A stretch of 32,824 bases of DNA from JAKVCB01 sp963578605. GTDB lineage: Bacteria; Planctomycetota; Planctomycetia; Pirellulales; Lacipirellulaceae. The stretch lies in the NCBI GenBank assembly GCA_963578605.1, contig CAUZEA010000067.1, positions 1 through 32,824 of the forward strand, written 5' to 3'. The stretch's first letter is position 1. Each line of letters opens with the position of its first letter. The translations under genes and the position numbers were made by a program. Below, piece by piece: positions 8,070-16,381 of this stretch. Below the pieces are notes generated by a model. It made no database searches. It was not told where the DNA came from and was given only the letters and a program-made list of their open reading frames with translations.

Positions 8070-9023
8070 ATGGTTCCTCCCAACACAAAACTAGGCAAGC
8101 GGAAAAAGAAGCTCAATCCCTTCCGCCGCGCTGTGCTGCGGGGGTTGGGGATACTTCTTCCGCCCCTGCTCACCATTGCCATCTTTTTGTGGATTGGCAA
8201 CACGATTGCAGATCGCCTGCTTGAGCCATTGGAAGATTTTGCGCGCTGGGCCTTTGTTGAAACGGCCGACATCCAGCCGGCAGGCAACATTCATCTCGAT
8301 CAGTTCGGCTTGGCGCAGATCGATGGCGCCGACTATCATGTCGCCGTGGACAATCGCCTCGTTCCGCTGAAGGTCTACGACAAGGTTGAGTCCCATATCG
8401 GCAAACAGGCAATTGAGACCGCAACGGCCAAGGAGATCTACCTTAACTACATCGAAAGAGAATGGTTGCGACGCGAGTATGTCATCCCGGTCTTTTTGAG
8501 TTTTTTCGTGCTGGTACTTTACCTGCTCGGGAAATTCATAGCTGCAGGTGCGGGGCGGTTTTTCTGGAATCGGTTCGAGCGATTGATCCATCACCTTCCG
8601 CTTGTACGCAACGTTTACACGTCGGTTAAACAAGTCACAGACTTCCTGTTTACCGATTCTGATCTGGAGTACTCACGAGTTGTGGCTGTCGAATACCCTC
8701 GCAAGGGTATCTGGTCGCTCGGCCTGGTTACCGGCGAGAGTATGCTTGATATCCGTTCTGCCGCCAATGAACCGGTTCTCTCGCTTCTTGTTCCAACTTC
8801 GCCAATGCCCTTCACTGGCTACACGATGACGGTCAAGAAAAGTGAAACCGTCGATTTGAACATCACGGTTGAGCAGGCTTTCCAGTTTATTATCAGTTGC
8901 GGTGTCGTGGTTCCGCCCCAACAGTTGATGGAGGTTTTTGAAGCCAGGCAGGAGACCGCGGTACCCGCGCCCCTTGGACAGACGCCAATTTCCAACACCT
9001 CAAACGTGTCGACCACTCCTTGA
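8070..9023 (+). CDS. DUF502 family membrane protein
   Basis: 317 residues from ATG 8070; an in-frame TTG at 8016 would add 18. A basic start (KLGKRKKKLNPFRRAVLRG) precedes the first membrane segment at about 25-46 (GILLPPLLTIAIFLWIGN). A second lies near residues 137-160 (VFLSFFVLVLYLLGKFIAAG). The C-terminal domain has the family-typical YPRKGIWSLGLVTGE and LVPTSPMPFTGYTM. The family has no established function; planctomycete and chloroplast-related members (LCV-like) suggest a membrane role. The Pro/Thr-rich tail after about residue 295 is probably disordered. Confidence 0.85.
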   Translation: MVPPNTKLGKRKKKLNPFRRAVLRGLGILLPPLLTIAIFLWIGNTIADRLLEPLEDFARWAFVETADIQPAGNIHLDQFGLAQIDGADYHVAVDNRLVPLKVYDKVESHIGKQAIETATAKEIYLNYIEREWLRREYVIPVFLSFFVLVLYLLGKFIAAGAGRFFWNRFERLIHHLPLVRNVYTSVKQVTDFLFTDSDLEYSRVVAVEYPRKGIWSLGLVTGESMLDIRSAANEPVLSLLVPTSPMPFTGYTMTVKKSETVDLNITVEQAFQFIISCGVVVPPQQLMEVFEARQETAVPAPLGQTPISNTSNVSTTP

Positions 9024-9284
9024 CTTTTGCTCCGGGGACTCTCGCTCCGGGCTCCGCCACTTGAGCATTGGGGGTTGGATCATGGTCTGTGACGCCGGTG
9101 GGCTTTGCCAGACTTGTCCCGGTTAAACCGCGGTTGGGGCAGCTTGAGGCGATATTCTGCGAGCCTCGATCGTTGGCCGGGAATAAACAGCCGCTGCCAC
9201 CTCCGACCGGTCCCGGCCCAAATCTCGTTTTTTCCGGGATGAGTCACATCGACAGAATTACCGGAAATCGAGTTTAATATTTAG

Positions 9285-10220
9285 ATGAATTCATCGCCTT
9301 CATCTCCGCTTCGGCTTGGCACTCGCAGCAGCAAGTTGGCCCGCTCGCAGGCGGACTGGGTTGCCGGGGAGCTGCGGCATCTTGGTCATACCCTTGAACT
9401 TGTCGAAATCACGACCCGAGGGGATCAACAAGCAGGAGCCCTTGGCACCTTCGGTGGGGAAGGTCTCTTCACCAAAGAGCTTGAGCGTGCTCTCTTGGGC
9501 CACACCGTTGATTTTGCCGTTCATAGCCTCAAAGATTTGCCGACCGAGTCGGTTGACGGACTGAAACTGGTCGCCGTCCCCCTGAGGGCCAGTGCGGCAG
9601 ATGTTCTTATTTCAAATGTTGCCGATTCATACCAACAGCTTTCTGCAGGAGCGCGCGTAGGAACCGGCAGTATTCGAAGGATCGCGCAGTTGTTGAATTT
9701 GCGGCCTGATTTACAACTGGTTGGGATTCGCGGCAATATCGATACCCGATTGGCGAAACTCGATGATGGCCAGTACGATGCAATCGTACTGGCCGAGGCT
9801 GGTCTTCAGAGGCTTGGTCTTGAGCATCGAATCACCCAATCATTTTCGACAGAAATGATGTTACCAGCGGTGGGGCAGGGTGCACTTGGACTTGAATGCC
9901 GTGTTGACGACCAACGCACGACCATGGCACTTGCCGAGTTAGACAACCCTGATTCGCATGCCGAGGTTTCAGCGGAACGATCGCTCCTGGCCCATTTGCG
10001 GGCGGGCTGCTCGGCGCCGATTGGCGCCCTGGCAACCATCCAGCCTGACGGAGAGTTAAAGCTGGCTGCAGCGGTTTTGAGTGGCGACGGGCAGCAACGC
10101 ACGTTTTCGGCAGCGGTACGGCCACTTCGGTATGCCTGCGAGCTTGGCCAGCAAGTTGCGGAGCAGTTGCTGGCTGATGGAGCCGCCGAGTTAATTGCGA
10201 CTGCCCGGCCTCCGCAGTAA
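9285..10220 (+). CDS. hemC: Porphobilinogen deaminase (hydroxymethylbilane synthase)
   Basis: 311 residues, normal length. It joins four porphobilinogen molecules into hydroxymethylbilane in haem synthesis. Seen: LRLGTRSSKLARSQ at the start, GEGLFTKELERALL, VHSLKDLPT with the catalytic Asp84, GTGSIRRIAQL, GIRGNIDTRL, PAVGQGALGLECR, and LRAGCSAPIGA with Cys242, which holds the dipyrromethane cofactor. ATG 9285 has no clear ribosome binding site. Other haem genes are not adjacent; a protoporphyrinogen oxidase lies 12 kb downstream on the same strand. Confidence 0.98.
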   Translation: MNSSPSSPLRLGTRSSKLARSQADWVAGELRHLGHTLELVEITTRGDQQAGALGTFGGEGLFTKELERALLGHTVDFAVHSLKDLPTESVDGLKLVAVPLRASAADVLISNVADSYQQLSAGARVGTGSIRRIAQLLNLRPDLQLVGIRGNIDTRLAKLDDGQYDAIVLAEAGLQRLGLEHRITQSFSTEMMLPAVGQGALGLECRVDDQRTTMALAELDNPDSHAEVSAERSLLAHLRAGCSAPIGALATIQPDGELKLAAAVLSGDGQQRTFSAAVRPLRYACELGQQVAEQLLADGAAELIATARPPQ

Positions 10221-10820
10221 GCCAGCGGTTCTTCCAGTCTTTCTGGTTCTCTGCGGAGCAATTGCCGTTGACCCTACGATGACCGGCATGTCTTGCCGAT
10301 AGCACCTACCAGCCGACGTCGAGCCGGTTTCAGACCTCTCAGCCAGACAGTTTGCCCTGGGGGCATCGTTGCGAACCGGGGCCAGCTTGTTACGGCTCAG
10401 CGTTCTCGATTTCGTTTTCATGGAGCCCATTTTCGATGTTGTCGTACCCGGGCAGACGGGAACGATTTTCTCTCTGGAACCTGCATTCCCGATAAAGTGA
10501 GGGTTCCAGGGAAGAAATCGACCAATCGTATCGCCAGTCCACGACGGGTTCTAAAACGGCTATAGCCCGCTCCGCGGTGTCTGCTGGCACCACGGCAGTT
10601 CACCCTCTGGTTTTTCTTGCTATGTGATTGCCGACTGGCCGATCTTAAAGATGGTAGCTTGGTGCCCGGTGCTAGCATGTTCTCGCAAGAGACTTCAAAA
10701 AGTTCCTGTTCCGGCCCGGGACAACTGATTGTCGCGATGTTTGAGGAGATGTTCCAGTAAGATCCTCCCTGGGAGGAATCAACATGGCTATGCACCGGAA
10801 GGTGAATGAGGGCAGAACCG
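10221..10820. other. Spacer between hemC and fliW
   Basis: No gene could be supported. A plus-strand frame open from 10303 to 10500 has a protein-like end (VVVPGQTGTIFSLEP) but no start codon in a sensible place and no family match. The last 60 bp carry a strong ribosome-binding sequence in a hairpin and a 15-codon mini-frame, described separately. Confidence 0.45.
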
Positions 10821-10831
10821 ATGCAGATTGA
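10761..10831 (+). promoter_or_regulatory. Hairpin-embedded Shine-Dalgarno and 15-codon mini-frame before fliW
   Basis: GATCCTCC (10761-10768) can pair with GGAGGAATC (10772-10780, one bulged A) around a CTG loop, burying a near-perfect Shine-Dalgarno. The sequence is followed at 10784 by ATG and a 15-codon frame (MAMHRKVNEGRTDAD, stop 10829-10831) that overlaps the fliW start. The GGA-rich hairpin resembles CsrA targets, and csrA is the next gene after fliW. Translation control is an inference. Confidence 0.35.
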
Positions 10832-11258
10832 AACAACGCGTTTTGGAAAAGTTGAATTCGACGAGACTGACGTGATCACCTTTGACAACGGACTGATCGG
10901 CATGGAGTCATGTTGCCGTTGGGCGCTTTTGGCTGACGCTGATAATCCTCTGCTGGGCTGGTTGCAAAGCCTCGATCATGCCGACGTGGCACTTGCTGTT
11001 GTGAGTCCACGTCGCTTTGTGAATGATTACCACGTTCGTGTGCGGGCGCGCGACTTGGAACCGCTCAAGCTTCCTACGCCAGAGGCTGCACAAGTCCTTG
11101 TGATCGTCAGCAAGTCGGGTGGTTCATTGGCTCTGAACCTCAAAGCTCCCGTGGTGATTAATCTTGAGCAACGCGCCGGACGCCAGATCGTTGCCAAAGA
11201 CGACCATGCAGTTCAACATCTTGTCAAAGCAACGTTACCGTTGCGGAGAACTGCGTAG
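10821..11258 (+). CDS. fliW: Flagellar assembly factor FliW
   Basis: 145 residues from ATG 10821, giving the family-typical start MQIETTRFGKVEF; an ATG at 10806 would add five residues. Further family features: VITFDNGLIGMESCCRW, LLGWLQSLDHADVALAVVSP, and AAQVLVIVSKSGGSLALNLKAPVVINLEQRAG (split across adjacent strands). In Bacillus, FliW binds flagellin and CsrA and thereby controls flagellin translation. The adjacent downstream csrA supports that role here. No flagellin or other flagellar structural gene is in the window. Confidence 0.93.
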   Translation: MQIETTRFGKVEFDETDVITFDNGLIGMESCCRWALLADADNPLLGWLQSLDHADVALAVVSPRRFVNDYHVRVRARDLEPLKLPTPEAAQVLVIVSKSGGSLALNLKAPVVINLEQRAGRQIVAKDDHAVQHLVKATLPLRRTA

Positions 11259-11571
11259 CGGTCGGGGAGCGGACAGGAAGCGGTTTTCTCGTTGTCGGGC
11301 TCATAACAACTGAATCGACTGTAATGCTTTTGCTTTTAATTCTCTGCTTTAGACGTCTATCGCTCCCCTACAACCGGTACGTGGCGCGGTGATCTTGAGT
11401 TGCCGACTTCTTGCGGCCGATGCTGCTAACAGTGCGAAAACCGGTGAGCAGGGATTCGGGTGAAGTAACCCGGATCTTCGGTGTGACCGGAACAACAGGC
11501 CATTTTGCACCCAGCTGGTCTGGTAGGCGTAACGCAGTGTCCGATCCTCAGTCAATGATGGGGAGCCAAAC
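11259..11571. other. Spacer between fliW and csrA
   Basis: 313 bp with no supported gene. GGGGAG at 11560-11565 is the ribosome binding site of csrA, 6 nt before its ATG. No clear promoter or terminator could be called. Confidence 0.5.
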
Positions 11572-11811
11572 ATGCTTGTCTTGTCTCGTCAACGTGATGA
11601 GAGCATCGTCATCGGCGATAACGTCGTGGTGACGGTCGTTGACGTTCGCGGAGATAAGGTGCGACTTGGAATTCAGGCTCCCAGAGAAATCCCGGTACAC
11701 CGTCGCGAAGTGTATGAGGCGATTCAGCGTGAGAACCGTCAAGCAGCGAAAATTGATCCTCACGAAGCCCGCCAAATTGGCAATGGGCCGACGACTGGCG
11801 AAACGGCTTGA
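11572..11811 (+). CDS. csrA: Carbon storage regulator CsrA
   Basis: 79 residues. CsrA is a dimeric RNA-binding protein that recognises GGA motifs in leader hairpins and alters translation. Seen: MLVLSRQRDESIVIGDNVVV, VRLGIQAPREIPVHRREVY with the RNA-contacting Arg44, and a longer hydrophilic tail (residues 58-79) than in E. coli. Leu4 is also conserved. A clear GGGGAG precedes the ATG. It follows fliW on the same strand, the arrangement linked with the FliW-CsrA-flagellin control circuit. Confidence 0.97.
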   Translation: MLVLSRQRDESIVIGDNVVVTVVDVRGDKVRLGIQAPREIPVHRREVYEAIQRENRQAAKIDPHEARQIGNGPTTGETA

Positions 11812-11923
11812 CGCCGACCTCCAATCAGGCAAATTCTTGCCATCCCAGTTGTTGCTGTTTGAGGGGCTCTCTTACTAGGCGTTGCCTGCAGCAATTACCT
11901 GTCTGAGGCGGTCCCACTTCGTT

Positions 11924-14212
11924 CTATCGATCCGGGTGGTCGGAACTCACCTGGTAGTGCGTTGGAGGCATTGAAGCCTCTTCGTCCGATGGGTGGAGGT
12001 TATGCCATGCCATGAGCAAGGGGGCGATGATCATTGCCACCACACTGATTAACTTGATCAAAATATTGAGCGACGGCCCCGAAGTATCTTTGAACGGGTC
12101 GCCCACGGTATCGCCGACAACGGTTGCATTGTGCATTTCTTCAAAATCATTGCCCCATTTGGCGCGCCCTCCTTCCTTCACCTGTTTCTTGGAATTGTCC
12201 CATGCACCACCTGAATTCGATTGGAAGATTGCCAGGCAAACACCAGAGATGGTAACGCCGATCAGCAGCCCTCCGAGCATGTTGACGTTGTAGAGGCCAA
12301 TTGCCACCGGGACAATGACCGCCATCAGGCCAGGCGCGATCATTTTTTGGATCGCCGCACCGGTCGCAATTTCAACGCAATGGGAATACTCGGCCTTGCC
12401 ATCGGCAGCTTGAATTACTTTGGCCTCTTCGGGCGAGGGATCGCGTTCTTCGCTTTCGGCTTGCTTGGCAGCAACCAGTGCCGGTCGCAGTTCCGGAATC
12501 TCCTCAAATTGGCGACGAACTTCTCGAATCATATCCTGGGCAGCTTTGCCAACCGCTACCATGGCCATGGCAGAGAAGCGAAACGGCAACATGCAGCCAA
12601 TCAAGAGTCCCACCAACACATACGGATTGGCCGCATCGAGATTAACGTGACCTCCCATTTTTGTCAGGAACGCCGCAGTCAGGCTGAGTGCCGTCAGAGC
12701 AGCTGAGGCGATGGCAAACCCTTTGCCAATCGCCGCGGTCGTGTTGCCCACCGAATCGAGTTTGTCAGTTCGGGCACGGACATCCCGCCCGAGTTGGGCC
12801 ATTTCCGCAACGCCACCGGCGTTGTCGGCAATTGGCCCGTAGGCATCGGTAGCAAGCTGGATCCCGATCGTCGAGAGCATGCCAAGTGCCGCCATCGCAA
12901 TCCCATAAAGACCGGCGCTCGTATAGGCAACGAGTATGGCCAGGGCGATTACCAGGACGGGGTACGTTGTAGAATTCATTCCTACAGCGATACCTTGGAT
13001 GATCGTTGTGGCCGATCCAGTTCGTGAAGAGTCGACAATGGATTCGACGGGTGCCCGGTTCGTAGCCGTGTAGTATTCCGTGAGCAGGCCAACGGCAATA
13101 CCGGCAATCAAACCCGCCACGACGGCGGTTGCAATCCCAAACCAGGAATAGGTCTCGACGTTGCCCGTCATAATATCTACGACGTCAACGGGACCAGGAA
13201 TCATTATTTTGATGGCGACAACCGTGGCAATGATCATCAGGATGCCAGCCCCAAAGGTTCCCCGGTTGAGTCCTTTTTGGGGATCGCCCCCCTCTTTGGT
13301 TTTCACGAAAAAGAAGCCGATGATCGACGCAATAATACCGATCGTGGCGATCACCAGCGGCAGATAGACGGCGTTCATGCCCAGGCTGGCCTCGGGATCG
13401 ACAGCGGTCAGCCCAACGTACCAGGTGGCGCCGAGAATCATGGAGGAGATGATCGCCCCGACGTACGATTCGAACAGGTCGGCTCCCATGCCAGCCACAT
13501 CACCCACATTGTCTCCCACGTTATCGGCAATCGTGGCCGGATTGAGCGGATGGTCTTCAGGGATTCCCGCTTCGACTTTACCAACGAGGTCTGCGCCCAC
13601 ATCAGCCGCCTTGGTATAAATACCACCACCAACACGAGCAAAGAGTGCGATCGAAGAGGCCCCCAGCGAGAAACCGGAGAGAATGTTCAAGACCAGCATT
13701 AAGGGACCATGCCCGTCAACGGCTGTGGGATATATTTTGAGATAAATGAACAGCAGCGAACCAAGTCCCAAGAGTGCCAGCCCGACGACCGAAAGCCCCA
13801 TTACCGATCCACCGGTGAAGGCGACTTGCAGTGCCGTGTTGAGGCCTCCCCGGGCTGCTGCCGCGGTGCGGGTATTTGCCAGCGTGGCTGTTTTCATGCC
13901 AAAGAACCCAGCCAGTGCAGAACAAAAAGCACCCAGGACAAAGGAGACGGCGATCAGACCATTGGTATCTTCTTTATCACCTGAGATGGCTTGGTTGGTC
14001 ACACCCAACAAGATGGCCAGTACCACGACAAAAATGGCAAGTGCGCGATACTCCCGCGACAAGAACGCCATGGCGCCGTCGGCAATCCAGGTGCCGATCA
14101 TCTGCATCCGCTCGGTGCCCGGGTCTTGAGCCCGGACCCAAGAGGCACGGATCATCGCGTAAATCAAGGCAAGCACAGCAACGATCGGAACAATATATAC
14201 GATTGGATTCAT
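11924..14212 (-). CDS. hppA: Membrane-bound ion-pumping pyrophosphatase, K+-dependent type
   Basis: 762 residues, about 16 membrane segments expected. It couples pyrophosphate hydrolysis to Na+ or H+ export. The substrate-site signature DVGADLVGKVEAGIPEDHP and ADNVGDNVGDVAGMGADLFE lies at about residues 202-250, with a second Asp-rich site near the C-terminus (GDTVGDPFKDTSGPSLNI). The segment GNTTAAIGKGFAIASAALTA near residue 490 has Ala after GNTT; K+-independent pumps have Lys there, so this should be the K+-dependent subfamily. Na+ versus H+ transport cannot be decided. AAGGAG lies 15 nt before the ATG. It follows holB by 226 bp. Confidence 0.97.
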   Translation of the reverse strand: MNPIVYIVPIVAVLALIYAMIRASWVRAQDPGTERMQMIGTWIADGAMAFLSREYRALAIFVVVLAILLGVTNQAISGDKEDTNGLIAVSFVLGAFCSALAGFFGMKTATLANTRTAAAARGGLNTALQVAFTGGSVMGLSVVGLALLGLGSLLFIYLKIYPTAVDGHGPLMLVLNILSGFSLGASSIALFARVGGGIYTKAADVGADLVGKVEAGIPEDHPLNPATIADNVGDNVGDVAGMGADLFESYVGAIISSMILGATWYVGLTAVDPEASLGMNAVYLPLVIATIGIIASIIGFFFVKTKEGGDPQKGLNRGTFGAGILMIIATVVAIKIMIPGPVDVVDIMTGNVETYSWFGIATAVVAGLIAGIAVGLLTEYYTATNRAPVESIVDSSRTGSATTIIQGIAVGMNSTTYPVLVIALAILVAYTSAGLYGIAMAALGMLSTIGIQLATDAYGPIADNAGGVAEMAQLGRDVRARTDKLDSVGNTTAAIGKGFAIASAALTALSLTAAFLTKMGGHVNLDAANPYVLVGLLIGCMLPFRFSAMAMVAVGKAAQDMIREVRRQFEEIPELRPALVAAKQAESEERDPSPEEAKVIQAADGKAEYSHCVEIATGAAIQKMIAPGLMAVIVPVAIGLYNVNMLGGLLIGVTISGVCLAIFQSNSGGAWDNSKKQVKEGGRAKWGNDFEEMHNATVVGDTVGDPFKDTSGPSLNILIKLISVVAMIIAPLLMAWHNLHPSDEEASMPPTHYQVSSDHPDR

Positions 14213-14438
14213 AGCGTACTTGCGTTTCTCCTTGGTAATAATTGTTGAGATTGGCTGAATCAGAGAACGGGGTCAGCTGTGTGCTTGATCGCAACTCAAG
14301 AATACAAGGGGTCGTGGCGTCACCGCAACGTGGTTTTCTACCGCCGCAACTTTCCAACCGCTGGACCAAGCTCCCCGTCTACGGACGACGCCTCCCGCCC
14401 GGTAAAAGCTAGGAGTCTAAACACCGTCGGTAGGCATG

Positions 14439-15452
14439 TCAACAAGAGGGATCGAGCGTCCCAGCAGGATGAGCAGGAGTCGATCTGCGGAGCCCTAATT
14501 GGCTGGCCCACCATTGAATGAGGGTTGCCTGGTTGGCATTGCGATCGATGTATTCGGCGGCTTTCAGGCAATGGTCGAGTTGACCGATGGTCTCGACCCG
14601 GTGATCATTTCGCATCTTTTCCCGATAAAAGTCGGCGGCAAACTGGAGAACCGTTTTCAGGCGTGCTCGTCGGGCCGAAGCCTCTTTACCAGCCTTGTCC
14701 ACAAAATCGGATACGAGTTCAGCCGTTCCGACGGCGTCTATTTCTGGTTGATCAAGATATCGGGATAAGATCCCGCGGAATTCCCACAGTTCCGGGGCAG
14801 CGAGTTGCCGGGCCCGCTCCAGGCTGCCGTTGCTGATTCCGGCGAGCCGCTGGGCAGCGGCCAGATCTTCCACAATCCCGTTGGCGATTGCCAGACGCAG
14901 GAACGTTTCCTGTGAGAGGGGGCTAAAATGGACCAATTGAGCTCTTGAGCGGATGGTGAGGAGCTGTCGGCTGGGACTGGTCCCAATGAGAATCAGCAGT
15001 GAATCCGGGGGCGGCTCCTCCAGCGTTTTGAGCAAGCAGTTGGCGCTCTCCTGACTAAAGTGGTCTACATCATCAATGACCGCAATTCGGCGATTTCCCA
15101 GAAATGGCTTGAGCGAAAAATGGTGGCAGAGTCCCGTCTGGTGGCGGTGATCACGATCACCAATAAAAAGTTCGATCGGGAGCGTGCTTTTCCCCTCAGG
15201 CAGTTGAGCAACCAGCAGATCGGGATGGGTGCCGGCCGCCGCGAGACGGCACGATTCGCACTCACCACAGTAGGTCAGCTGTTCGTCGGGAACCTGTCCG
15301 CACAGTAGCGATTGCGCCAAGCGAAGTGCAAACGTCCGCTTGCCGATCCCAGCTGGGCCGACAAACAGGTAAGTGCTTGCCAGACGGCCATGGCGCAACG
15401 TTTTACGGAATCGATCAACGACTTCGTCATGTCCTTCAATACCTTGCCACAT
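14439..15452 (-). CDS. holB: DNA polymerase III delta' subunit (clamp-loader AAA+ protein)
   Basis: 337 residues. Seen: an N-terminal IEGHDEVVDRFRKTLRHGRL, Walker-A-like GPAGIGKRT (residues 32-40), a zinc module with CGQ and YCGECESC, Walker-B-like IAVIDDVDHFSQ, LLKTLEEPPPDSLLILI, and the arginine-finger region TIRSRAQLVHF. The C-terminal third is helical and poorly conserved, as usual for delta'. It would load the sliding clamp with DnaX and delta. No strong ribosome binding site precedes ATG 15452. It lies 67 bp after purQ in the same-strand run. Confidence 0.92.
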   Translation of the reverse strand: MWQGIEGHDEVVDRFRKTLRHGRLASTYLFVGPAGIGKRTFALRLAQSLLCGQVPDEQLTYCGECESCRLAAAGTHPDLLVAQLPEGKSTLPIELFIGDRDHRHQTGLCHHFSLKPFLGNRRIAVIDDVDHFSQESANCLLKTLEEPPPDSLLILIGTSPSRQLLTIRSRAQLVHFSPLSQETFLRLAIANGIVEDLAAAQRLAGISNGSLERARQLAAPELWEFRGILSRYLDQPEIDAVGTAELVSDFVDKAGKEASARRARLKTVLQFAADFYREKMRNDHRVETIGQLDHCLKAAEYIDRNANQATLIQWWASQLGLRRSTPAHPAGTLDPSC

Positions 15453-15519
15453 AATGCGCTAGTGGTGTTCGCTGTGATGTGCTGTGGGGAAAATTTGAGT
15501 TCCGGCTGGTGGTGGGGAA

Positions 15520-16299
15520 CTACAGGAAGTAACGGACTGCGTTTTGAAAGAGCCGCAGGCCGTCCCCCTCTGTGGGCATTTTCCGACGTGTCCAGCTGGG
15601 GTGTTGGGTGGGGTCCAGGAACCGTTCCGGGTGTGGCATCAGGCCAAAAATCCGTCCCGTAGCGTCGCAAAGCCCGGCCAGGTTTGCCTGAGAACCGTTT
15701 GGATTTTGGGGATACGGTACGTCGCTGGCTTGCGGGTCCGATTGGGTCACGTACCGTAACACCAACTGTTGACTGGATGCGATCGCTTCGAGCGTGGCGG
15801 AATCACGCGTCACGAATTTACCCTCTGCGTGAGCGACGGGAAGCTCGATCGCAGCAATACCGCTAAGGAAAACGCACTGGTCTCCGACCACCCGCAGTTG
15901 CACCCAGCGATCTTCAAATTTTCCTGAATCGTTCCACGCCAGGGTCGCGACCGGTCCGACAGCATCTTCGGGGGCGAGCAAACCTGCTTTTAACAGCACC
16001 TGAAATCCATTGCAGATTCCGAGAATTAGTTTACCGCCCGCGTGGAATTCGGTGAGCATTTCTGTTACGTGGTGGCGCAATTGGTTTGCAAAGATACGGC
16101 CAGCGGCAATATCATCACCGTAACTGAATCCGCCTGGCACACAAAGAATCTGATACTTGGCCAATAAGTGTGGTGCTTCCACCAGCTGATTGATATGAAC
16201 GGATTCAGCCTGGCCGCCGGCCTTTTCGAAGGCAAACGCAGTTTCGTTGTCGCAGTTCGTCCCTGGCGCACGGAGAATAATCGCACGTGGCGGAGTCAT
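15520..16299 (-). CDS. purQ: Phosphoribosylformylglycinamidine synthase, glutaminase subunit PurQ
   Basis: 259 residues. A class I glutamine amidotransferase that delivers ammonia to PurL for FGAM formation in purine synthesis. Seen: RAIILRAPGTNCDNETAFAF at the start, VPGGFSYGDDIAAGRIFA, the nucleophile Cys in LILGICNGFQVLLKAGLL, and the C-terminal His in FGLMPHPERFLDP. It is slightly longer than the B. subtilis enzyme. It sits 82 bp downstream of purL and would be co-transcribed with it. Confidence 0.97.
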   Translation of the reverse strand: MTPPRAIILRAPGTNCDNETAFAFEKAGGQAESVHINQLVEAPHLLAKYQILCVPGGFSYGDDIAAGRIFANQLRHHVTEMLTEFHAGGKLILGICNGFQVLLKAGLLAPEDAVGPVATLAWNDSGKFEDRWVQLRVVGDQCVFLSGIAAIELPVAHAEGKFVTRDSATLEAIASSQQLVLRYVTQSDPQASDVPYPQNPNGSQANLAGLCDATGRIFGLMPHPERFLDPTQHPSWTRRKMPTEGDGLRLFQNAVRYFL

Positions 16300-16381
16300 A
16301 GGCCTGATTCAAATCCAGGTGATCTTGGATATGGATTGTTTACGGGTTACGCACGATTTCATTATGGTACGGGCGAGCTTG

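Noticed and set aside
10303..10500. Open plus-strand frame ending VVVPGQTGTIFSLEPAFPIK
   Set aside because: It reads somewhat like protein, but has no start codon in place, no ribosome binding site and no recognised family; 66 open codons can occur by chance.
10590..10620. TGGCAC-containing sequence resembling a sigma-54 promoter ahead of fliW
   Set aside because: The second half (TTGCA) is not present at the required spacing.
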